Source: Bolinopsis microptera | Lineage: Eukaryota > Ctenophora > Tentaculata > Lobata > Bolinopsidae | Direction of reading: 5' to 3' | Assembly: GCF_026151205.1 (NCBI RefSeq) | Contig: NC_087073.1 | Span: forward strand, 9,810,411-9,874,410 | Length of the DNA stretch: 64,000 nucleotides | In this document: in pieces, positions 31,646-62,495 of the stretch | How the letters are laid out: the number at the start of each line of letters is the position of its first letter | Position numbering within the stretch: the stretch's first letter is position 1 | Translations under genes and position numbers: made by a program | Notes under the pieces: model-generated | The model's database searches: none | Told to the model about the DNA's origin: nothing | What the model saw: only the letters and a program-made list of their open reading frames with translations

Positions 31646-31844
31646 CAAATTTTTCCGTCGGTTGTTATAAGACTCTTTAACAAACAATGATAACTACTAT
31701 TTTTACTTGAATACTGAAAGTAATTTTACAGCTTGTCTAGTGAATATTTAGTATGCTTGCTATTTTTAACATAATCAAACCTTATTTTGCACTTTTTGAT
31801 CAATTAAAATTGTTTATACAATTTTATTACGATTAATTGCATAC

Positions 31845-32135
31845 GCCATACGATTAATTGTATATATGGACAGATTTTCATCGTTTGGTTGTATTACTTT
31901 TTCTAACAATCATTTATTGTAACTACGATATATTCACTATACGTTATTCACTTTAATAAGGACATTTTTTTATAGCTTATCTAGATATATTCTCAATTTA
32001 ACAATGCATGATATGTTTTAAATAATCAAACCTAATTTAACCCTTTTTATCAAGTTTTATTTTCAAATTATTTTATGAATCAATTGTTTCAATTTTGATT
32101 TTATTAATAGTGGTGTCAATGTCAGTTATAATCTA
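31845..32135 (+). repeat. Relic of a fourth BTB tandem unit (3' end and spacer)
   Basis: gccatacgattaattgtata and what follows resemble the last codons of the BTB genes (cagcatacgatttattgcat) and then their shared spacer, including ataatcaaacctaattta and gtggtgtcaatgtcag-type words. It is clearly more diverged than the other copies. No upstream coding part remains. Confidence 0.55.
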
Positions 32136-32260
32136 ACATTGTTCAGCGTTCATTTTCTTTCAAAAATTTGTCCTGCTTTGATTTCGAGGGGCAAGAGTGA
32201 TTACATACGAGAGTAAACTGTACATGATATTCAATTCAAAAACATTTCATCGTAACAGCC

Positions 32261-32586
32261 CAGTTCCACGGCTCAGTTTTGCGACCAGATTTGACACAAA
32301 ACTCCACGCAATGAGTTTTGAAAAGCAAAACTCCGCGAAAGCAGTTTTGTTTACAATGTACGTTTCCACGGTTGGTATATTTGCACGCAGATTTGCGCGC
32401 GCACGTGGGCGCATTATAATGAAATTTCCCACGCGAGCGCCCATGTTAAAACTGCTGTCACGGAGTTTTGGGTCATATCAAAAATATTTCTCCGTGCGGA
32501 GAAATATTTTTGAATTTCATTTCCGGTCGCAAAAATGTGAGAAAAAATGTGAGCAAATCTGGTTGCAAAACTGAGCCATGGAACTG
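32261..32586. mobile_element. MITE with 32-bp terminal inverted repeats
   Basis: The left end cagttccacggctcagtttt pairs with the right end aaaactgagccatggaactg, and the match extends to 32 bp (cagttccaYggctcagttttgcRaccagattt). Inside, further aaaactcc/ggagtttt words form a nested inverted structure. There is no transposase. I could not see a clean target duplication, partly because the next element inserted 2 bp to its right. Confidence 0.75.
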
Positions 32587-32588
32587 CA

Positions 32589-35500
32589 TACTCTAGTAGC
32601 AGGGAATAGTTGAGTGTGCACTTCGATGTACACGATTTCTGATAACACAGGGTTGTTTGTTAGGTCATTCTAAACCAGAATCGTTTAGGTGGACAATTTG
32701 TTTCGCTAGAGACAACCCTACAGGGCAAATTTTCTAAATTACCCTCAGTCGCGTATACGGGATTTTCGTATTTCGGCTCCTGAAGGTCATAGAGACTTCG
32801 TTTTTGGCGTAAAATTACCGCAGTGGCCACATTTATGTACAACTTATTAATCAATGTATGGTCTAAAATTGTTTGTTCCCGAGATATCTGCAAAAACATA
32901 ATTTAAGCTCAGGCGTAGGCACAAATTTCATTAAATTTGTATCTCAGCTTCTGAAGGTCTTAGAGACTCAAACTTTAGCTTAAAATGACCGCAATACACA
33001 TGTTTATATTGACACTATAAAGGTCATAAAGGTCCAAAATGCTTGCTTTTGGAAAAAATCCAGAAAAACTGATTTTCACTTTAACTTTCGTGCATCCTAA
33101 AATAGTAACATCAAACATGTAATTAATTTTGGTATCCTGGGCTAAAAAAGTCTTACTGACACTTTACTTGCAGAACAGCAAAATGTTCAGCATGAACACA
33201 TTCAGATAATATTTATGGAGCAACACAATTAAGTTTCAGAAGCTCCTTCCAGCTATCTTATCTTATCCCCAAATGTATACATCTAACCATCTCTCTGGCT
33301 ACTTCAAACTACTTCAATCCCCAAATTTATACATGAACATCTAACTATCTCGTTATAGCTACTACAAGTTGGGCTCTCTCCAGTACTGTTTGACTATTAT
33401 GGCTAATCAACTTCAATCCCACCTCATGAAGTAGAATCTACTTCTAGCTACTTTTAATTCTGCTACCTCTATGCCATGCCTATTCTACCCAGCTACCACC
33501 AGCACGTTATAATTGTAGCTCTTTCTAGCAACCTCTGAATGCTACCTCTTGCTCTATACAGGTACCACTAGTGGGCAGAAACCCCAATTCCAGCTCTTTT
33601 CACCTACTTCGGCTACATCTATTTAGCTACTACTGCAAGGCCCCCTGGCCCCTCCAACCTCTGCTCTTTCTAGCAAACTTAACTTAAGCTCCCTCTTGCC
33701 TTTTATAGCACCGCCAGCAACAATTTATTCTGGCTCTTTCCGGCTGCCTCAGCTGCATTCAACAATTTCCAGCTCATTGAGGAAGAGGAAATCTGCTATT
33801 TCTAGCAACCTCTGAATGCTACTTCCTGCTCTATCTAGCTTCCACCAACATCCACTTATTGGTGTTAAGCTACCACTAGCACCTGCAAATTCTAGTCCTA
33901 TCCAGCAAACTCAGACTACCTTATGCTATATCCAGATAACACAAGAACCCTCAAATTCTAGCTGGAGCCTGGAGGTAGCATGAATTATGTAAAAACAGAT
34001 AGAATTTGAGAGTGCTCAACCAACTGAATATGGATGGATGTAGCCCGAAGTAGCTAAAATTTGTGGGTACCGTTTGCTAGTGTTAGCTGGATAGAGCAGA
34101 AAGTAGTCTGAGGTTGCTTAATAGGGCTAAAATTTGCAAGTGCTGGCAATAGCTGAACAGAGTAGGAGTACGTCTGAGGTTGCTGGATAGGGCTAGAATT
34201 TGCAGGGGCTAGTGGTAAAATTTAAACAACAATTATTGGGTGTTGGTGGAAGCTAGATAAAGCAGGAAATAGCATTCAGAGATTGCTAGAAGGAGCTAGA
34301 GTGGAGGTAGCAGAATTGAAGGAAACTAGAAGTAGATTCTACTACATGAGGTTGGATTGGAGTTGATTAGCCATAATAGCCAAACAGTACTGGAGAGAGC
34401 CCAACTTGTGGTAAGACCGGGATCCCGGCTTAATCCCGATCCCTAATCCCGGTCTTAATCCCGGTCCTGGCACTTTTTCCCAGTCCCAGTCCCGGCCAAA
34501 CTAGCGGTCCCGGTCGAGCCTTGGCTTTAACGAAATGGAAGCAACCAGGGAGATGGTCAGATGTATAAATTTGGGGATTGAAGTGGTTTGAAGTAGCCAG
34601 AGAGATGGTTAGATGTATACATTCGGGGATAAGATAAGATAGCTGGAAGGAGCTTCTGAAACTTAATTGTGTTGCTCCATAAATATTATCTGAATGTGTT
34701 CATGCTGAACATTTTGCTGTTCTGCAAGTAAAGTGTCAGTAAGACTTTTTTAGCCCAGGATACCAAAATTAATTACATGTTTGATGTTACTATTTTAGGA
34801 TGCACGAAAGTTAAAACAGTTTTTAATGAATATCTCCAAAGCTAAGCACTATAAACCCTATGTTGCTTTATTGCTTGTATGTAAATGTGGCTTTTGCAGT
34901 TAGTTTGAGCTAAAAGAGAGGCCCTTACAACGTTCTGAAGCCGAGATACAAAATTCATATATTTGCGCCAGAGGGTAATTTAGAAATTTCCCCCCTAGGG
35001 TTGGAACTACTGATAGAAATTGCGTACCTTATCAATTCTGATCCAAAATGACCTTACAAAGGACCTGGTTTCTAGAAAATTTGTAGACACCAAACTGCAC
35101 ACTCGATTTCAATTAGCTTCTAGAGTAGATTTTTTTCACTCGCCCCAGTGAAAATCAGTTTTTCTGGATTTTTTCCAAAAGCAAGCATTTTGGACCTTTA
35201 TGACCTTTATAGTGTCAATATAAACATGTGTATTGCGGTCATTTTAAGCTAAAGTTTGAGTCTCTAAGACCTTCAGAAGCTGAGATACAAATTGAAATTT
35301 GTGCCTACGCCTGAGCTTAAATTAGTTTTTTGCAGATATCTCGGGAACAAACAATTTTAGACCATACATTGATTAATAAGTTGTATATAAATGTGGCCAC
35401 TGCAGTAATTTTACGCCAAAAATGAAGTCTCTATGACCTTCAGGAGCCGAAATACGAAAATCCAGTATACGCGACTGAGGGTAATTTAGAAAATTTGCCC

Positions 35501-35634
35501 TGTAGGGTTGTCTCTAGCGAAACAAATTGTCCACCTAAACGATTCTGGTTTAGAATGACCTAACAAACAACCCTGTGTTATCAGAAATCGTGTACATCGA
35601 AGTGCACACTCAACTATGCCCTGCTACTAGAGTA
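32589..35634. mobile_element. 3-kb fold-back element with long inverted arms and TA duplication
   Basis: ctctagtagcaggg starts at 32591 and ccctgctactagag ends at 35632, each flanked by TA (32589-32590 and 35633-35634). The arms are inverted copies of each other for about 0.9 kb on the left (to about 33460) and 1.3 kb on the right (from about 34330). The right arm has about 335 bp (34815-35148) missing from the left, and a ccggtc-rich insert at about 34413-34520. Each arm is built from diverged sub-units that repeat a ttaccgcagtggccacattt-like word. The centre is a degenerate array of tagctac/agctagaag units. No ORF. TA duplication suggests mobilisation by a Tc1/mariner-type transposase, by inference. 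Confidence 0.75.
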
Positions 35635-35678
35635 GCAGGGTAAGTCTGTTTAAAAAACTCACGCTATTAGTAGTGATC

Positions 35679-38143
35679 ATGGGCAAGAAGGGCCGGACAA
35701 AGCACCAGAAAGAGTCACGTGACCCAGTGAAACAGATCGGATCGTGTAAGAAGTTCCACCCTGATACTCTGACCAAGAGACTTGAAAAGAAGCAAGCTAA
35801 CCAGAGACACAAACGGCAGAACGGCTTCGAGCAGGTCGCTTATTCAATATATTACTATAAATCCTATTATTTTGGAAACAAATTATATTTTTAGACTTAC
35901 TGGTGCTTTATTTCTGTACATCCTTATTATTCCAGTCTTTTGATCTGCAGTTCGTCCTTATAAAACCGTCCTTACAACTTATACAAACTGTGCCAGGTAC
36001 GGTCCCTGTCTGACTTGGTGGAGAATGCAACATCTCGACAAAAAACATTCGAGAACACTAATGGTGCAGCCGCCTCAGAAGAAGGGTCAGAAAATAGTGT
36101 TTATTTTATTTTGGCACCGTATTATTTTCGAAACCTTATCCAGAAAATTAAATCAATCATTATATCCCATGACGAAATAGCTCACCTAAGAATTCAATAA
36201 TCTAAATTAACTTCAGATTGCAGATAAAGGAGGGGATAAAGCGGTCGTTTTACAAGGAGTTTAGAAAAGTAGTTGATCAGGCGGATGTTGTATTGGAGGT
36301 TCTTGATGCTAGGGATCCTGAGGGATGTCGGTGTAAAGATGTGAGTCTCATAGATTATCATATTATCACAAATGCACGTATTTCACATATTTTATTGAAT
36401 TGAAAACAAAAATTTCGATGAAATCTGTTTAAAATCTGTTTGCCCTACTTTAACAAAAGCTCTGTTGTGGAATCTAATTTAAACTTCAGGCAGAGACAGC
36501 TGTGTTAGCAGACTACAACAAAAGACTTATCCTCGTTCTGAACAAGATAGACTTAGTTCCCCAAGATGTGTCTAAAGCATGGCACAAACATTTGTCCAAA
36601 CAGTTCCCCACCGTCCTGTTCAAAGCTAACACCCAGGCACAGAAATCTAATCTTAAACGGTCAAATGTGGACGTGATGGGAGTAAACCACAAGATGTTTG
36701 CTACCAGTGCATGTTTAGGGGCTAGGGAGCTTAACAAGGTTTGCAGTCATTCTATTTCCTAAAACTGTAAACTCTTCAAATAGACTAGTCTTACAAAACA
36801 AGATTTTTGTGGACTGATTGATCTTTTAATTGTATGACTTTTTCCTTCTTCAGTTATTAGTGAACTACACCCGAAATAAAGGAATTCGGACGAGTATTCG
36901 TGTGGGAGTTATTGGGCTGCCTAACGTGGGTAAAAGTTCCCTGATTAACTCTCTTAAAAGGAGTAGATCGTGTAATGTTGGCGCTATCCCTGGGATTACT
37001 AGATCAATTCAGGAGGTAAAGAATACACATAAATACAATGTTTTTGGAGATCGACGTTGTTGAATACTCATTTCAATGCAATACATATTATAGTTGAACT
37101 TGGTTTCTTTGTCAACTAGCCCAGATAACTTCCAGGTAGAGTTAGATAAGAACATCAAACTACTGGACAGTCCCGGAGTGGTTCTGTCAGAAAATGTTGG
37201 CCCACTCGCAACCATACAGAACGCAGTAAAGCTAGACAATTTAGAAGATCCTGTTAAACCTATAGAAATTATAATGGAGCATTGCGGAGTAGCCCAGCTA
37301 GCAGAACATTACCAAATCGAACCCTTTACAACCGCTCATGAACTGACCGCGTTACTGGCATTCAGATTTGGTAAATTGGTGTCCGGTGGTGTACCGGATA
37401 CGACTGCAGCCGCTAGACTGCTACTCAAAGATTGGAGTAACGGCTCTGTACAGTTTTACATCAAACCACCCCCGGTAAGTCAAAATTTATGACCAAATTT
37501 TCAGGCAAAGTTTGATAAAAAAGTGCCGGTTTTGTAACGCGCGATGACATTTGTACTGTATGGGTTTTCAACTTCATAATAAAGAATTTACACAGTACCG
37601 CCGCGCCCGCGCGCTCAATCGCATACCTCATGTCTTGATATTCGTATGTTGGTGGCTCGGTATAGTAGTCTGCTATCGGTTATATCCACAAAGATATGTA
37701 CAAGCTTCGCCAAACGTATCTCAACTCATTTATACAATATTCAGTTTAATCCAATTTATATCTAGGAGAACGCACCAATACCCGCTCACGTATCAGCTGA
37801 AGTTGTAACCACGTGGGCGGCGGAGTTCAGTCTTGACGACCTCGAAATGCCGAAAGTTGAGGATGAGATGCGAGATAACACTGATGCTGCTCCAGCTCAG
37901 GAGCTATCTGTGGTCTTCAAAACGGACAAACCACCTAAGGTGGAAGCTATGGATAAGTTGATTGAGGACAAGCCTTACGAAATGCCGCACCTTCAAAATT
38001 CTAAAGTTATGAAGAACAAAAAGCGTGGATTAAAAAGGGAAAGAAAGAAGATGGATAAATTTTCCGATATGTTTGATAACGCTATGAATACTATGATGGA
38101 CTGTGAAGATCCTGATGAAATGAGTGATGATTCTGATGAGTAA
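35679..38143 (+). CDS. GNL3L: Nucleostemin-family GTPase, GNL3L-like
   Basis: Seven exons: 35679-35834, 35997 to about 36090 (donor unresolved, 36086-36098), 36224-36340, 36490-36738, 36854-37015, 37136-37474, 37766-38143. About 500 residues. The circularly permuted G motifs are in order: [11 protein letters not shown]4 LNKIDLVP, G1 [10 protein letters not shown]2 [10 protein letters not shown]3 LDSPGVV. The block [20 protein letters not shown] and the [17 protein letters not shown] region match GNL3L/nucleostemin/Nug1. The basic N terminus ([13 protein letters not shown]) and the [13 protein letters not shown] segment fit nucleolar targeting; the tail is acidic. The family acts in large-subunit ribosome assembly and nucleolar shuttling. 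The start codon is 46 bp from the fold-back element. Confidence 0.9.
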
Positions 38144-38503
38144 CTTTTAGTTAAAAGTAATTTAGATCAGTTTCATGGGATTTGAAGTATTTATTTCATT
38201 CTGATAACTTATTGCTGACGTGCTGCTGTATAGATTATTTTAAGGCTTTTTATTCATTTAACAGTTGAAGGCGACTCCGTTTTCTTTTAGCACTCGTAAT
38301 TTGGTCGTGAATGTTCCTCAACTAAACCTTGTGACACTTTTCGACTCTCTCGGTTAGGTCACTGCTATATTACTCAAAAACCCAGTAGCAATTACCTATT
38401 ATAAGTTATCGATCTAAACTGTTCTCCAATATAACTTCCATTCATTTAAGCGCTTAGCAGTATGTAATAGTAGCCGAGACCGCTACTGTATCCCGGTCTT
38501 CAA
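38144..38503 (+). other. Spacer between GNL3L and CDK7
   Basis: About 360 bp holding the GNL3L 3' end and the presumed CDK7 promoter and 5' UTR. No ORF or repeat of note. Confidence 0.5.
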
Positions 38504-58564
<20,061 letters not shown>

Positions 58565-59004
58565 AGACGAGTTGTTCATTAATAATTTAGCGACCTTTAT
58601 ATAACGCTAATTTGTCCTGTTAATGCGATTAATGCAACAGTAAACTGGTAAATATGGGTCGAATTTTCTCATAGTAGCGGCAGATATGATCAAAATTGTA
58701 ATTGTTTATGTCTATTTTTATTTGAATTTCTTAAAGTTAACTCCTGATTTCTTACACAGTAATTTTAACTTTTTCATGAAATCCACTGACTATTATTTAC
58801 GAAAGTTCTCCCGACCAAGGTTGATGATTCTAATGTATTTGATACTAAATGTTATTGTTAAAAACTTTAAACTTGTATTCTATATTCATGTCTCATCGCT
58901 CCGAAGGCAGACAATTTGTTTGACCTATAGTTTTTTACATGCATCAAAATCTGAATCTACGTGCGTCCCGTTACATCCATCTTAAATAGAATTCTCTGTT
59001 TTTT
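58565..59004. other. Convergent 3' spacer, CDK7 and EF-hand gene
   Basis: About 440 bp of AT-rich DNA between two stop codons facing each other. It should hold both polyadenylation regions. No other feature. Confidence 0.5.
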
Positions 59005-60234
59005 TCACAGTTCTCCCCGATCGTGGCTCTCTTGCATTTTCATGAATTGAGTCTGATTTTTTATGAGTTTATGCTTCTTCTTCTCCATAACGACTCCAAG
59101 TTCCTTTCTGTCCAGTTTTCCGTCATTATTCTCATCAACCAGCCCCATTATCATACTCCCCGCCAGTTCTAATTCCTCTACGTTTACGTCTGATTCCTTT
59201 CGTGACATCCTGCCTGATGATAATGGCATGAGATTAATTGCTCTTAATTTTCACATCACCGGTTCAACTGTTCATATTGCTTGAGATATTTTAGAGATCA
59301 TGTAAATAGTGGGAATTTTGAATTAGTTAAATTATCCTAATTACCACAGACTTTCAAGTTTCAACCTCCCTACCGGCCGCCGCGCCTTTTCCTTTTAAAA
59401 CTAACACGTCACGTTTTAGAAACCCTTTCCCTCGGGCATCCTCAAGTGATATCATTCATAGGCACTAGACTGTGAAATATTTTGGACGAGGGAACAACTA
59501 ATTTTAACTTACTAAGTGGTTGCTGGTCTATTCTGAAAACATCCCGGAAAGCTAATTTTAACTTACTAAGTGGTTGCTGGTCTATTCTGAGAACATCCCG
59601 GACAAAAGCCAGGAACTCCGGCCCTTCTACAACTCCACTTTCATCATGATCGTAGTGCTTGAATATCTCTCCAAGGTTCTTCTGTTGTAGCGATTTTGGG
59701 CAGATATCTAGAAAGTTCTTTTCAATATTTAGGAGTTCTGCAAGCTCTCTCAACTGGAGACGACCATCTCCGTTCACATCTCCACGTTCAAATAACCTGT
59801 TAGGTGATGGGTGTTCAATAAGTGTGATTATCACGTTGTTGCGACAAAGTAAAACAAAAAGCGAGCGTTTTCCTTTGTCGCAATAAAGTGACGATCAGAT
59901 ATTTTGGTTACTCATCATTGTAAATGCGATTCATTGACAATGTTTCTATCCAATGATTACAGTTAGGTTCAGTGTCTTTGAAATACAAAGAACAAAACGT
60001 GTAAGTAAAGTTCACTACTAACGTGTCAATAAAACTCTGCAACTCCTCTTCCTTTATCTTGAACCCTACACTCTCCAGCCCGTATCCGTCCTCCATTTTA
60101 TGTTGCTGTTTAGCCAGGATCCTCCTCACTAAACTACTGGTCTCCTCTCTGTCCAGGAACCCATTACCGTCACTATCGTACTCTCTCCACATCTTCATGA
60201 ACAGGACGCTGGGCGTTTGGCGAGAACTCGACAT
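59005..60234 (-). CDS. Secretagogin/calbindin-like EF-hand protein
   Basis: Three exons on the minus strand: 60234-60023, 59796-59567, 59213-59005, joining to 216 codons plus stop. EF-hand loops: DSDGNGFLDREE, DVNGDGRLQLRE, DHDESGVVEGPE and DENNDGKLDRKE. The blocks MKMWREYDSDGNG and FKHYDHDESGVVEGPEF resemble hexa-EF-hand calcium buffers or sensors of the secretagogin/calbindin/calretinin group, but only four good hands are seen. A 54-bp tandem duplication at the end of exon 2 offers a second donor (exon end 59513) that would add 18 residues in frame. Confidence 0.82.
59498..59607 (-). repeat. 54-bp tandem duplication across a splice donor
   Basis: Copies begin at 59498 and 59552 (ctaattttaacttactaagt). 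Each carries the exon end encoding RIDQQPL and the donor A|gtaagt. One base differs within the ttctgaRaacatcccgg part. Confidence 0.85.
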
Positions 60235-60943
60235 CTCGTAGTGTCTGATATTTTATTATATTGGGGATTATTAGAGAATCAGGGGGCGATTTGTTGGAAA
60301 TTACTTTAGACGTCTAAACTTAAAGTTCTGCACCTTTAAACTACATGCAGGTATATTCGGGTCAATTGGCATTGTTCCTGCGACTAGTCTATTTTTAGAT
60401 GAACTTTTCAGCGCATATTTGTAGCTTCAAAGTATGTAATTAAAACTATCCCAAATATCTGCTAGGATGGCGCTTGGAAGTTGATAAAGTGCTGAACTGG
60501 AGATGATGTAACCTGGCGAACATATCCCCTGGGAGAGGCAGCAGCACGGTCACGCGATGCACCGAGACGTAGTGATCCAGTGTGTTGGTCAGAGCCCCAC
60601 TAATCTTGGTGAACGGACCGAATCACTACATGACTGAATCCCTAACGGACTGAATCACTACCAATCACTATTGGTAGGGATTGAGGTATATTTTAGGACT
60701 GAATCACTACCGGACTGAATCACTACCGCTAATATCTAAACCTAACCACTTTGATGTGATCCCTACTGAACTTTGCAATAAAGGCATAATTATTCGTATT
60801 TCATTAGTTAATTATTTTATTTTTTGTTAATTATTATTAGATTTTTCGTGATAATTGACTAAGCAGAAATTTGGTCAAAGAATAATAGATAATATACTGA
60901 TACAGTAATTTAAATCACACAATAATAAGTAAACATTAAAGCA
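60235..60943. other. Intergenic DNA with gactgaatcactac repeats
   Basis: Five or more ctgaatcactac words at about 60627-60729; otherwise AT-rich without exons. Confidence 0.5.
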
Positions 60944-61073
60944 TTAACCCAAAATCTTAGATCCAACAGCTTTCAGAAACTCGGTAACATCCCCAAAGTT
61001 ATCATAATCATCAACAATACGTTGCATCTCCAGGTCAAACTTCTCCCACTTTGCTGCTCTCTTGAAGGGTCTT
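60944..61073 (-). CDS. Possible terminal exon of an unknown gene
   Basis: After a tcaccag acceptor the minus strand stays open for 43 codons to a TAA stop (RPFKRAAKWEKFDLEMQRIV followed by DDYDNFGDVTEFLKAVGSKI). It is charged and amphipathic and looks like real protein, but I recognise no domain and no partner exon. It may be the tail of a degraded mobile-element ORF. Confidence 0.4.
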
Positions 61074-61079
61074 CTGGTG

Positions 61080-61110
61080 ATTACACAGGATTACACAGGA
61101 TTACACAGGA
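61080..61110. repeat. 10-bp tandem repeat (attacacagg)
   Basis: Three copies of attacacagg just beyond the possible exon at 60944-61073. Confidence 0.8.
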
Positions 61111-61229
61111 TTAAAATTAAATTATAGATCCATTATCATGGACCGTCATAATTGTTTACAGAAGTTAATGAAAACAATCATCTTTGCTTGAAGTCAGGGC
61201 CAGGGTAACAGTGGTGTGCCCACCTATGA

Positions 61230-61300
61230 GTGAAATTGAAACGTAGCGCGCCTGAAACGTCGCGCGCCTGAAACGTCGCGCGCCTGAAAGCATGACAATG
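61230..61300. repeat. CG-rich tandem repeat (gcgcgcctgaaacgtc)
   Basis: Three to four copies of a 16-bp CpG-rich unit with gcgcgcctgaaacg. Confidence 0.8.
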
Positions 61301-61521
61301 TCAGCCGCGCTGAAAGCTTTCATAAGGTTTCAGTAATCGCGTCTGCGGCAAATTAGAAAATTTTTAAAAATTTGCCAGTATTTGTCACAATTTGGCGGGA
61401 CTGGAATATGATGCATTGGTTCGGTTAAAAAACCACCAGATATAATGATAACAAGATTAACGGTGACTGAAATATGGCGAAAACTTGTTTAGCCCACAGC
61501 TATTGAAAATGTAGAGTTTAC

Positions 61522-61860
61522 GAAGCTTGATGACTTAATGATAACACAATTCTTTTAGGCAGATAAAGATATTAAATCAAATACATGAAAACATAGCACG
61601 GCATGATAATCGAATGAAAATTATGTTGACCATCAGTCTTAGTGCCATGTCCGCAAGTGTACTTGTCCCCTTTTGAATCCATGAGCTATTGGGACATTAG
61701 CGGACATGGTTTTTGGGACATTAGCGAAACTAGAGTTAACGAAGCTCAAGTTACCGAAGCTTGATGACTAAATGATAACACAATTCTTTTAGGCAGATAA
61801 AGATATTAAATCAAATACGTGAAAACATAGCACAGTATGATAAATAAATGAACATTATTC
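61522..61860. repeat. Direct ~110-bp duplication flanking a palindromic MITE
   Basis: gcttgatgacttaatgataa at 61524 and a near copy at 61759 begin two ~100-bp direct repeats (both with aattcttttaggcagataaa). Between them sits an inverted-repeat element at 61645-61709 (ccatgtccgc/gcggacatgg) related to the one at 1442-1530. Confidence 0.75.
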
Positions 61861-62490
61861 TTAGTTTATTCCTTTTGTGTGAATAAGATCACCGTAGCAG
61901 ACAGCAGTTCACGCAACATTGGCCGTGTGGACTGCTTGTCACTTGCGGAGGACATTTAAAAAACACGTTCTAGAAAAGTACACGTGTTAGTCAAAACAAT
62001 ACATGCACGTTTTACAAAAATAATTACAAGTGTAAAATTACCAATCTTTAAAAATACACGTGTTACAAATACAAATACACGTGTAACAAAATACTGAGCA
62101 CATATCAGGCCATATATTTGCTTAAATTTGAAGTGAGTTAAGTTTTAGAACCCTTTAAAAGCAACTCTAAAATTCAAATTCTTACCATTCTGAGAGGATT
62201 GGATGCTAAAACGATGAGTATCGTTGATCAGGAGCTCTATTTATCAGGTTTTATAAAAACGCCAATAGAAAAATGCGAAGATTTTTTATAGGGTCTCCCA
62301 GGAGATTCTATGTACTTCCAAAAGTATACATCCATTTTTTTTCCAGGTGTATTCGAGGAAATGTCTAAGCTTGTTATGTATGCAGTTTCATTGACCTAAT
62401 ACAAATGATGGAATTTAAGTGAATTTAATCTGGCGGGTGGTATTTTTTTATGCAGATAAAGAGCTGAGTTGTGGTCTAAGATGGGAAGCC
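61861..62490. other. AT-rich DNA with cacgtgt words
   Basis: Scattered acacgtgt(t/a)a words at 61980-62100. No exon recognised before the transposase stop at 62496. Confidence 0.45.
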
Positions 62491-62495
62491 ATAAC

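Noticed and set aside
32197-32574. 125-residue + strand frame
   Set aside because: Spans a MITE and its inverted repeats; no domain and no start or splice context.
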